A DNA stretch of 52,253 nucleotides. Origin: Deltaproteobacteria bacterium (GTDB lineage Bacteria; Desulfobacterota; Binatia; Binatales; Binataceae). Position 1 is the first letter of the stretch. Every line of letters starts with the position of its first letter. The notes under the pieces are model-generated. The model made no database searches. It was not told the DNA's origin and saw only the letters and a list, made by a program, of their open reading frames with translations. The position numbers were made by a program, and so were the translations under genes. Of the stretch, positions 41,493 to 52,253 are shown piece by piece. The stretch lies in NCBI GenBank assembly GCA_021827495.1, contig JAKAVN010000005.1, positions 1 to 52,253 on the forward strand. Reading direction: 5' to 3'.

Positions 41493-41926
41493 CTCCGCGC
41501 CTGCGTTGTCGGCGCCGCGCTACATTTGTTCATGGCGCCGAGGCTCGCGCGAGCGCCACCGCCCTTGGCGTTCTCCAGCCCTGTGGGCCACTTCGCTCGA
41601 GCATTCAGCAACCGTGTGGCTTGCTACGGGCTATCTGTACCGGCCGCGACCCTCAAACATTTCCTCAGAAAAGCGTCAAGATCGGCATCCGCTATGCGCG
41701 CAAGCTCGCCAAAGTTAGTATCCTTATTGCAGTCTTTGCCTGCGGATTCTTTGCGCCCGTATGAGCTGTCGTCAAGAGAGTGTACTCGTGCAATACATGG
41801 GTGGCACTTTTGGAGATGAGGATTTATGGCGCGGGGGTGTGTTGGAGGCGTCGGCCCGCAATTGCCGCCTTGCCAGCCCATTGATAAATTGCGGACAGGG
41901 AAGGGCCACAAGGCGAAAGCGCATCG

Positions 41927-42457
41927 ATGATGCCAGAAAATCCAGCGGACAAAAACGACGCATCGCAAGGCGCGCCGACTGCGCCAGCACCAGCCGCGGC
42001 GGTGAAACCCGCCGCGGTGGCTGCGGCGCCGGCCGCCGCCAAGGCGGCCGCGCCCCAGCCACCGCCACCGCCCAAGCCTCAACCGGTCGACGAATTCGAT
42101 CCGCTCGGATGGGACGTCCCGATCATCTGCAAGAACTGCAACCAGCGCTTCATCGTACCCTACCGCAACTTTCACACCGGCGTGGTCTTCCATTGCCCGT
42201 CATGCCAAGGCTCATGGGTTCCCAACACGACCATCGCCACGGGGATGCGTCGCGTGTTCGAGGACTTCTGGGGCCCGCGCAAACTAGCCCGCGCGGCTTT
42301 CGAGCGCGGCGAACTAAAGCTCGAGCGCGCCGGGTTCGAGCGCCGGCGGGCGGAGGAACTCGAGGCCTTCAAGCAGCGGCTCGAGCGGCTGGCCACGGAG
42401 TTGAAGCCGGCGGGCAAGCTGGTGCGTCCCAAGGGCCTTGCGGCGATGTTCAGCTAG
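41927..42457 (+). CDS. Zinc-ribbon hypothetical protein with Ala/Pro-rich N-terminus
   Basis: CKNCNQRFIVPYRNFHTGVVFHCPSCQGSWVPN (CxxC...CxxC) after a low-complexity PA-rich segment. Confidence 0.65.
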   Translation: MMPENPADKNDASQGAPTAPAPAAAVKPAAVAAAPAAAKAAAPQPPPPPKPQPVDEFDPLGWDVPIICKNCNQRFIVPYRNFHTGVVFHCPSCQGSWVPNTTIATGMRRVFEDFWGPRKLARAAFERGELKLERAGFERRRAEELEAFKQRLERLATELKPAGKLVRPKGLAAMFS

Positions 42458-42473
42458 CCGCTCCGATTCATAG

Positions 42474-43856
42474 ATGAGCCTGCGGGCGAAATTCGCGGCG
42501 GTCTTTCTGCTCCTGCTCATTCTGCCGATAATCGCGGTCACCGCGCTCGAGCTCGACCGCACGATTGCCGTGATGGTCGAGGACCTCGGCGATTCGGCCT
42601 CGCTGCTGATCGATCTGACGTTCGAGCAGCTGCGCGCGGTGCCGGGCGCCGCCGCCGGGCAGGAAGCGCTTGCGGCGCTGCACGACAACCGGCCGTTGCA
42701 GGCCTTCATCGAGTCCTCGCAGGCCTTCGGCAAGGCGGTCGTCTACTTACGCATCGAGCAGCTCGACGGCACGATCGTCGCCGGCGGGCGGGCGGGAACG
42801 TCGGGTTTCGCCGACGCTCCCGCGGCCTTCGACGATCTCCAGGCTATCGCCACCGGATGGTGGCCGCTGTCGGCGATTCGCGCATTGTGGGCGGCGCACA
42901 ACTACGAGATGAGCCGGGTGGTGCAGGCGGACGGCAAGCCGATCGCGATCATCGCGGTCGGCATCTCGACCAGCCTGATCGCGCCCAAGCTCCATCAGGC
43001 ATTGGCGCGGATCCTGGTGGTGGCCGCGTGCGCGGTGGCGCTGAGCCTGCTGGGCGCCGCGTTCTTCGGCGGCCTGGTGTTAGGCCCGCTCGCCGCCATC
43101 ACCAGCGGCGTCGAGCAGATGACCGTGGGCCACGGCGAGGTCAAGGTTTCGGTCACCGGCTCCGACGAGCTGGGCGTGCTGGCCGCCAAGTTCAACCAGC
43201 TCTCGGAGAAAGTCCGGCTGAACCATGTCCAGTGGGAGGCCGAGCGCGACCAGCTGGTGAACGTCTTTCACTCGATCAGCGACGCGGTGCTGGTACTCGA
43301 TTTGAACGCGGCCGTGCTGTTCGCCAATGCCGAGGCCGAGGGCCGGCTGGGACTGCCGGCGGGCGGGATCGCCGCCGGCAAACCGCTCGCGCGGTTGCTG
43401 GGCGGCGACAACCCGCTGATCAGGATAATCGAGACCGCGCGCAACGCCGGCCAGGGAGTTCATGACGTGCCAATCGAGATGGGCGACGGCGCTCATCACG
43501 TACACTTCCTGGTCTCGGTCTTTGCGCTGGGGCTCGAGCCGCCGTCGCCCGCAATGCTGGTGATCCTGCGCGACCTCGAGCCGGTGCGCGGGCTGCGCAA
43601 CGTGGTCGATCATTCGGATCGCCTGATCAGTCTCGGCGAAGTGATCTCCGACGTGGCGCGCCAGATTCGCAACCCGCTCAGCGCGATCAGCTCGCAACTG
43701 GATCTTTTGCGCCGCGAGGCCGAGCACGGCCAGCCGGTCGGAGAGCGCGTGCACGCACTGCGCGATGAAATCCGCCGCCTCGACAAGGCGGTCGAGGCGC
43801 TCAACCCGTTCATGGCGCCGCAGGGTTCCGGGCCGCGCGGGAAACGGACGGCCTGA
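42474..43856 (+). CDS. Histidine-kinase-like membrane receptor (sensor-HAMP-PAS-HisKA-like) lacking HATPase domain
   Basis: Two TM segments, HAMP-like GPLAAITSGVEQMTVGHGEVKVSVTGSDELGVLAAKFNQLSEKV, PAS-like VFHSISDAVLVLDLNAAVLFANAEAE, HisKA-like LISLGEVISDVARQIRNPLSAISSQLDLL, then a stop. Confidence 0.8.
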   Translation: MSLRAKFAAVFLLLLILPIIAVTALELDRTIAVMVEDLGDSASLLIDLTFEQLRAVPGAAAGQEALAALHDNRPLQAFIESSQAFGKAVVYLRIEQLDGTIVAGGRAGTSGFADAPAAFDDLQAIATGWWPLSAIRALWAAHNYEMSRVVQADGKPIAIIAVGISTSLIAPKLHQALARILVVAACAVALSLLGAAFFGGLVLGPLAAITSGVEQMTVGHGEVKVSVTGSDELGVLAAKFNQLSEKVRLNHVQWEAERDQLVNVFHSISDAVLVLDLNAAVLFANAEAEGRLGLPAGGIAAGKPLARLLGGDNPLIRIIETARNAGQGVHDVPIEMGDGAHHVHFLVSVFALGLEPPSPAMLVILRDLEPVRGLRNVVDHSDRLISLGEVISDVARQIRNPLSAISSQLDLLRREAEHGQPVGERVHALRDEIRRLDKAVEALNPFMAPQGSGPRGKRTA

Positions 43857-43917
43857 TTGGCCGCGCGCGGCAACGGTTCACGAACTTGCCGGCGGCCGCC
43901 TTGCCGGCGCAGCCCGG

Positions 43918-44943
43918 CTAGCTGGTATGCACCATGGGGCCGGGCTTTTCGAGCGCGACGCCGTCCGTTTGCGCCTCGGCGGCGCTCTCCGGCTCTTCAT
44001 CCAGCACGCGGATCTCGTGCGGATTCAGGGTGCGCGCCAGCGCCAGCATTCTAAGCGCGGCGGATTCGAGCACGCGCCCGAGCCATCGCCGCACCGGCGC
44101 GCCATTCCCGCCCGGCGCCTGCGCGCGCAACGTGGAGAAGAGGCTGTCGTACTCGGTCACCGCCGCCTCGACCATCCGCGTGTCGACCATCCTGGCGCCG
44201 CCGGAGTACGCGAGCAGCATCGCGTTGTGGCACAGCACGTTGATGCGGCGCGGGATGCCGCCGCTGTGGCGGACCAGGTAGCGCAAGGCTCCCGGCTTGA
44301 AGATTCTCTCGGCGGCGCCGTTGACCACCTGCAGCCGCTGCTCGATGTACCCATGGCATTCGGCCCGCTGCAGGGGATTGAGTACGGTCTTGGCGCCGAT
44401 CCGCTGTTCGAGCTGGCGCAGCGACGGATTGGTCAGCCGGCGCAGCAGCTCGGGCTGCCCGATGAAAACGAAGTGAAGCTGCTTCTCGTCGGGTTTTCCG
44501 CTGTTCGACAGCAGGCGCAACTGCTCCATCGTCTCGTCATTGAGGCCCTGCGCCTCGTCCATCATTATTACCGCGCGCGCGCCCGGCTTGAGTGCGCAAA
44601 GGAAATCGTTCACCGCCTCGAGGTCGGCCAGCTTGCTTCTGCGCTGGGTCTTGATCCCGAGTTGCTTCATGATCACCTTCACCATCTCTTCGAAGGTCAA
44701 CTTGGGATTGCTCAGGTAGGCAGTGCGCACGTTCTCGTACTGGCGGGCGAGGATCGCCAGCGCGAGCGTCGTTTTGCCAGTCCCAACCTCGCCGATCAGG
44801 ACGGTAAAGCCGCTCGGCTCATGCAACAGCCCCCATTCCAGGGCGGCGTAGGCCTCCCGATGCTCCTTGCTCATGTAAAGCTGGGCAGGCGATGAAGTGA
44901 GTTGGAACGGCGGACCGGTGAGGCCGAAGTGGCTATAGTACAT
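43918..44943 (-). CDS. ExeA/GspA-like AAA ATPase
   Basis: MYYSHFGLTGPPFQLTSSPAQLYMSKEHREAYAALEWGLLHEPSGFTVLIGEVGTGKTTLALAIL...VIMMDEAQGLND...GIPRRINVLCHNAML. Confidence 0.92.
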   Translation of the reverse strand: MYYSHFGLTGPPFQLTSSPAQLYMSKEHREAYAALEWGLLHEPSGFTVLIGEVGTGKTTLALAILARQYENVRTAYLSNPKLTFEEMVKVIMKQLGIKTQRRSKLADLEAVNDFLCALKPGARAVIMMDEAQGLNDETMEQLRLLSNSGKPDEKQLHFVFIGQPELLRRLTNPSLRQLEQRIGAKTVLNPLQRAECHGYIEQRLQVVNGAAERIFKPGALRYLVRHSGGIPRRINVLCHNAMLLAYSGGARMVDTRMVEAAVTEYDSLFSTLRAQAPGGNGAPVRRWLGRVLESAALRMLALARTLNPHEIRVLDEEPESAAEAQTDGVALEKPGPMVHTS

Positions 44944-45281
44944 GGGCCTTCTGCGTCTCCTCTCGCGCAACTGCTGGTGCGCCAAGGCCGTTCGGCGCGG
45001 CCGTCTTCATGGCGCAGCCGAACCGCCCGGCACCGCGATCCCTCAATGGGACAGCCTGCGCACGCAGGTTACTATGTCAATGCAATTAGTGTCAAGGCAC
45101 CCTTATTTAAGCCTATACCTAATTTAATTGCGCAAATCACAACCTACTCTCCGGCTGGTGCCGATTGCCGCGCGGCAACCGGGCTTGTGGTCACCAAAGA
45201 CAGGGAATTCGCAAGCGGCTCCTTGAACCGCTCCATTTTGCGTTCCCCGGCTACTCGCTCATCGAGACTGCGCGGCCATAG

Positions 45282-46043
45282 CTATTGCGCGATCATGGCG
45301 CCGTCGACCGGTAGCGCGGCGCCGGTCACGAATGACGCGTAGTCCGACATCAGCCATACCACCGCCTCGCCAATCTCCGCCGGCTTGCCCAGTCTTCTCA
45401 TCGGCTCGACCGAGATCAGGTGTTCGCGCAGGCCCGGATGGCCGGTCACCATCTCGGCCACCATCGCGGTGTCGATCACTCCGGGGCAGACCGCGTTGAC
45501 GCGGATGTCATGATGCGCGTACTCCAGCGCCGCCACCTTGGTCAGTCCAACCACGCCGTGCTTGGCGGCGGTATAGGCCGGCTGTCCGTGCGAGCCGACC
45601 AGGCCCGCCACCGAAGCGGTGTTGACGATCGCGCCGTGCGCGCCCTGCTTGAGCATCTGCAGGATTTCGTACTTCATGCACAGCCATACGCTTTTGAGGT
45701 CGATGGCGATGACGCGGTCGAAGTTTTCCTCGGTGTCATCGGCGGTGCGCAGCATCTTGCCGACGATGCCGGCGTTGTTGTGCGCACAGTCCAGGCGTCC
45801 GAAGATTCTGACTGCGGCCGCGACCGTCGCCTCGACCTCGGCGGCGCGCGTCACGTCGCACTTCTGAAACGCGGCCTCGCCGCCCGCCTGCTTTATCGCC
45901 TTGACCGTATCTTCGCCGGCCGCGACCGCGTCGACCACCAGCACCTTCGCACCCTCGCGCGCGGCGGCGATCGCCGTGGCGCGGCCGATGCCGCTGGCGG
46001 CGCCGGTTATCAATGCGACTTTCCCCTCTAATAAACCTGCCAT
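45282..46043 (-). CDS. SDR-family oxidoreductase (classical)
   Basis: LLEGKVALITGAASGIGRATAIAAAREGAKVLVVD...NNAGIVGK...YTAAKHGVVGLTKVAALEYAHHDIRVNAVCPG. Confidence 0.95.
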   Translation of the reverse strand: MAGLLEGKVALITGAASGIGRATAIAAAREGAKVLVVDAVAAGEDTVKAIKQAGGEAAFQKCDVTRAAEVEATVAAAVRIFGRLDCAHNNAGIVGKMLRTADDTEENFDRVIAIDLKSVWLCMKYEILQMLKQGAHGAIVNTASVAGLVGSHGQPAYTAAKHGVVGLTKVAALEYAHHDIRVNAVCPGVIDTAMVAEMVTGHPGLREHLISVEPMRRLGKPAEIGEAVVWLMSDYASFVTGAALPVDGAMIAQ

Positions 46044-46083
46044 CTTCCTGCCTCCGAAAATTCAGCTTGAGTGCGCGCCCGGC

Positions 46084-46755
46084 TCAGCGCGACGCGATTT
46101 GGATATGCTCCTGCGCCATGAAAAAGGTCATCCTGGACCCATCGATGAACACGCGGCCATCGGCCAGCAGGTCAGTGCCGGCTGGCGAGGCGAAGGCCGC
46201 GGCGAACGCCGCGGGACTGTCGAACCATAATTGCGCGACGCCGTCGCAACGCGGCGTGGCATAGAGGTAGGCCTGGTCGATCAGATGCGACTGGACGTAG
46301 CGGCGCAGCCCCTGCAGCTTGAGCGCCAGCGGCCCGTGCACCTCGAGCCAATACTTGCGGAAGTCCTCGAGCGCCATCCCGGGCTTGATCGCGAGCTGCC
46401 ATACGCCCTTGACCAGTTTGCCGCCGGTCGGCCCGTCGGCAAGCACGTGGTCGCGCGTCGCCATCCATTCCACGCGCGTAAGGTCGATAAAGTTGCGCTC
46501 GTCGGCGAGCGCTCCCTCGAGGTACTCGGGACTGCGGCGCAGAGCCGCCAGCGCGTCGAGCCCGTCGATCAGCACCTCGGCCACGCCGTCGTAGGGCGAG
46601 TTGGAGCCGAAGGTGGTGATACGATGGCTTTGGACGTAGCGATGAAGCTGCGGGATCCGGGCTGCGATCGGCCCGTGGGTTTCGCGCCAGTAGCGATGGA
46701 ACTCCGCGTCGCCCATCGAGGGCTTGCGGGTGATGAAATAATGGATGTGGATCAT
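46084..46755 (-). CDS. Tandem EthD-domain protein
   Basis: Two repeats: MGDAEFHRYWRETHGPIAARIPQLHRYVQSHRI and MALEDFRKYWLEVHGPLALKLQGLRRYVQSHLI. Confidence 0.85.
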   Translation of the reverse strand: MIHIHYFITRKPSMGDAEFHRYWRETHGPIAARIPQLHRYVQSHRITTFGSNSPYDGVAEVLIDGLDALAALRRSPEYLEGALADERNFIDLTRVEWMATRDHVLADGPTGGKLVKGVWQLAIKPGMALEDFRKYWLEVHGPLALKLQGLRRYVQSHLIDQAYLYATPRCDGVAQLWFDSPAAFAAAFASPAGTDLLADGRVFIDGSRMTFFMAQEHIQIASR

Positions 46756-46896
46756 GGTTGGATCCTCCCGTTGCGATTGGCCGCTTCTGAATCCGGCGTT
46801 GCGATTTTGCGGCCTGTGCTCGTTGTATAGCGCAGCCCCCGCGGATCACGCCAATGGAGCGCACACCGCCCGCCCGGCGCGCGCAGCCTCGGGGCC

Positions 46897-47015
46897 GCGC
46901 CGGCGAGCATTCGGGAAGGCTCGAATTCGACGCCCTGCTCACGGTCGACCCCGACGTCATCCTGGTCGCGCCGTGCGGCTTCAACCTGCGGCACACGCTG
47001 GCGGAACTGCCCGCG
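46897..47015 (+). pseudogene. Fragment of a BtuF-like (cobalamin/siderophore) ABC substrate-binding protein
   Basis: GEHSGRLEFDALLTVDPDVILVAPCGFNLRHTLAELPA, matching a short internal stretch of this family; neither end of the gene is present. Confidence 0.55.
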
Positions 47016-47090
47016 TCAAGACTGAATCATGGAACGGCCCCGCGACCGTCAGGTTGCGCGGCGAATCAGGTTCGGGCTATCGATTGGGCG
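47016..47090 (+). ncRNA. Partial cobalamin-riboswitch-like sequence
   Basis: AATCATGGAACGGCCCCGCGACCGTCAGG...GAATCAGGTTCGGGC resembles the core (CCCGC-AC-GT) and B12-box (aGTCAGGa..CCtGCC) regions; 5' half not recognised. Confidence 0.4.
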
Positions 47091-47165
47091 CGAGCTCAGG
47101 TGGCGGAGCGGCCCGGCAAACGTTCACGCCAGCTCTTACAACCAGACCTCAAAGGACGCGGTGTG

Positions 47166-48104
47166 ATGGCCAGAACGGCGCTTGCATTCTCGGTGATGCC
47201 CGACAGCCCGATCGAAAAGATCGTCGAGTGGACCAGGGACGCGGAGGAGATGGGATACGCCGCGGTCTTCATGACCGAGGCGAACAACGATTCGCTCGCC
47301 TGCGCGCTGGCGCTCGGAATGCGGACCCGGCGCATCGGGCTCGGCACCGCGATCACCAACATCTATCTGCGTCATCCGGCGCTGCTGGCCAACGAGGCCG
47401 CGACCGTGCATCAGCTCACCGGCGGGCGCTTCATCCTGGGCCTCGGCACCGGCCACGGCGAGGACAACTCGCGCCTGGGGATCGATATGGGGCCGCCGAT
47501 GGTGAAGATGCGCGCGACGGTCGCGACCCTGCGCAAGATGCTCGACGGCGGCGGCACCGGACCGAAGATCACCGGCAAGCTGCCGCTCTACTTGGCGGGC
47601 GTATCGCGGCCGATGGTGAAGATGGCGGGCGAGATCGCCGACGGGGTGATTTTCAATTTCTTTCCGCCCGCCCGCGTGCGCGAGGCGCTGGGCGAGATAG
47701 CGCAAGGCGCGCGCGCGGCCGGGCGCAACCCGGCCGAGGTCGAGTCGGCGCTGTTTGCGACCGCGTTCATCTCGAACGACCTCGAGGCCGCGCGCCGCCC
47801 GGCGCGCACGCTGCTTTCGCGCTACGGGGCGCTGCGCTTTTACGGCAACATGATGGCCAAGGCGGGGTTCGAGCGGGAGATCGCGGCGATTGCGGCAGCG
47901 CGGGGAGAGGCCACCAAGGCGCTCGCCGCGGTGAGTGACGCGATGATCGACGCGACGCTGCTGGTCGGCCCCGAGGAGCGCGTGCGCGAGCGGCTGGCCG
48001 AGCTGTGCGCGCCGGGGATCGGCACGGCGATCGTCTTCGTCAACCCGGTCAACGAGCCGCGCGAGGCCGCAGTTCGCCGGCTGCTGCGGGCGCTGCGCCC
48101 GTAA
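47166..48104 (+). CDS. LLM-class flavin-dependent oxidoreductase
   Basis: IEKIVEWTRDAEEMGYAAVFMTEANNDSLACALALGMRTRRIGLGTAITNIYLRHPALLANEAATVHQLTGGRFILGLGTGH. Confidence 0.9.
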   Translation: MARTALAFSVMPDSPIEKIVEWTRDAEEMGYAAVFMTEANNDSLACALALGMRTRRIGLGTAITNIYLRHPALLANEAATVHQLTGGRFILGLGTGHGEDNSRLGIDMGPPMVKMRATVATLRKMLDGGGTGPKITGKLPLYLAGVSRPMVKMAGEIADGVIFNFFPPARVREALGEIAQGARAAGRNPAEVESALFATAFISNDLEAARRPARTLLSRYGALRFYGNMMAKAGFEREIAAIAAARGEATKALAAVSDAMIDATLLVGPEERVRERLAELCAPGIGTAIVFVNPVNEPREAAVRRLLRALRP

Positions 48105-48143
48105 GGGCGCTGCGCCCGTAAGGGCGCAGCGCCCGCAGCAGCC
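48079..48143. terminator. 22-bp perfect inverted repeat with nested palindrome spanning the LLM stop codon
   Basis: GGCTGCTGCGGGCGCTGCGCCC (48079-48100) ... GGGCGCAGCGCCCGCAGCAGCC (48122-48143); loop contains GGGCGCTGCGCCC; 17-bp unit gggcgctgcgcccgtaa occurs twice in tandem; no U-tract. Confidence 0.5.
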
Positions 48144-48153
48144 ACGCGGCCCC

Positions 48154-48906
48154 TTACGCCGGCGCCGCCACGCCGGCGCCGCCGGCCGGCTTCAGCATCG
48201 CGAAAAACCCCCGGATGCGATTGTAGTTCACACCGAAGTCGCCGGTGCCGTCACGCGAGCGCGAGCGCATCTCGACCAGACTGCTGTTGCCGTCCGGGCT
48301 TGGACGCACCTGGATCACGAAATCGTCGCAGAAGCGGAACACGTTGGAAAACTGGACGCCTTCGACTGTCCGCGTGGCCGGGTCGACATAAACAATCAGC
48401 CAGCCCGGCATCGTGTGTGCAGCGGCGCTCACCTTGGCGAAGGCGTCGTCGGGCTTCTCGTCAAGCCGCAGCGGGTCGAGCTTGGGGTACTCCTTGCTCT
48501 GGACCGGCTCGAACTTGGCGCGGTCGTACTTCATCGAATCGGCTGACAGACCCGGCGGTTTGACGAACGCCGGCGGGTTTTCGTAGTCAGTCGTGATGTC
48601 GTTGATCTCCGGGTATGGCATCGACATCCAGCGCCACATCGTGAGCCCGACCGGGACTCCGACCAGCAGGCTCAGCACTATGCCCGCGACCGCCTTGGGC
48701 CGCCCGACCCGGCGCTGCGGGGCCGAGGTCCGGGCGAGGCCTATCAGTCCGAACAGCAGCGCCAGAATCGCGATTACGAAGCTCAGCAGGAACATCAGGA
48801 AGCCGGACATCGGCACGATCATGCCCATGTGCGCGCCCATCACACCGATTCCCACCAGCAGCGCGGCGAGTATCGCGTCCAATAAGGAAAGCCAGGCCGG
48901 GATCAT
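48154..48906 (-). CDS. DUF1499-like membrane protein
   Basis: N-terminal TM segments, then KLDPLRLDEKPDDAFAKVSAAAHTMPGWLIVYVDPATRTVEGVQFSNVFRFCDDFVIQVRP...SSLVEMRSRSRDGTGDFGVNYNRIRGFF. Confidence 0.75.
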   Translation of the reverse strand: MIPAWLSLLDAILAALLVGIGVMGAHMGMIVPMSGFLMFLLSFVIAILALLFGLIGLARTSAPQRRVGRPKAVAGIVLSLLVGVPVGLTMWRWMSMPYPEINDITTDYENPPAFVKPPGLSADSMKYDRAKFEPVQSKEYPKLDPLRLDEKPDDAFAKVSAAAHTMPGWLIVYVDPATRTVEGVQFSNVFRFCDDFVIQVRPSPDGNSSLVEMRSRSRDGTGDFGVNYNRIRGFFAMLKPAGGAGVAAPA

Positions 48907-49171
48907 CGTCGTTTCTCCTTGGCTGGGCGGCGGCGCGCGCGCCGACACCCGCCGTATCCAGCATTAGTGAACCGGCCCGGCCGCGAAAGTTCCGGGTGCG
49001 CCGTGGCCTACTTTGACGCCCGTGTGACGAACCCGCGGCAGCCCAGAGATCCGTTACAGCACTTAGGCCGCAAATACAAAGCGTTCGTGGATACGGCCCG
49101 GCTGAAATTGCCCGCCACGCCCCGCTCCGATAGGCTGGATGGCCAGGGCTGCGGGGCCTTTTTCATTCAGT

Positions 49172-52253
<3,082 letters not shown>

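Noticed and set aside
41500-41926. Several overlapping short ORFs in the gap before the zinc-ribbon gene
   Set aside because: No family resemblance or convincing start sites.
45052-45095. Two TTGACA boxes and a CCTGCG-CA-CGCAGG palindrome upstream of the ExeA-like gene
   Set aside because: -10 matches are poor; possible promoter/operator but too weak to list as a feature.
49141-49171. GC-rich run followed by TTTTT just before metH, considered as an attenuator
   Set aside because: Only a 4-bp GGCC pairing could be found; no SAM/SAH/B12 riboswitch motif recognised.

Overview
High-GC bacterial chromosomal window (52 kb) carrying mostly ordinary metabolic and cell-envelope genes. I cannot assign the taxon. 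Recognisable blocks: a tandem pair of class III CoA-transferases; a LolC/E-type permease; SCP2, dodecin, selA and MFS genes; a molybdopterin block with a MoaD-MoaE fusion plus MoaB/MogA; an acyl-CoA carboxylase alpha subunit split into two ORFs; IclR + etfB + etfA + a membrane FeS (HdrD/EMO-like) oxidoreductase; epoxide hydrolase and an atypical SDR; amtB; an elongasome cluster mreB-mreC-mreD-mrdA-rodA; ppiD; a zinc-ribbon protein beside a histidine-kinase-like protein without a kinase domain; an ExeA-type AAA ATPase; SDR, EthD and LLM genes; and a 3'-truncated metH. I found no CRISPR array, prophage or convincing new defence system. The best leads are (i) a receptor shaped like a histidine kinase with an Arg at the expected phospho-acceptor His and no HATPase domain, (ii) a decayed paralogue of the Etf:quinone oxidoreductase gene directly behind an intact copy, which suggests in-situ replacement, (iii) a BtuF-like remnant followed by a partial cobalamin-riboswitch-like sequence, (iv) a 131-bp MITE-like element abutting an esterase start codon, (v) a truncated tRNA-Arg-like 5' half, and (vi) a CoA-transferase pair in which only one partner seems to keep the catalytic Asp. 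All homology calls come from reading the translations; no database search was run.
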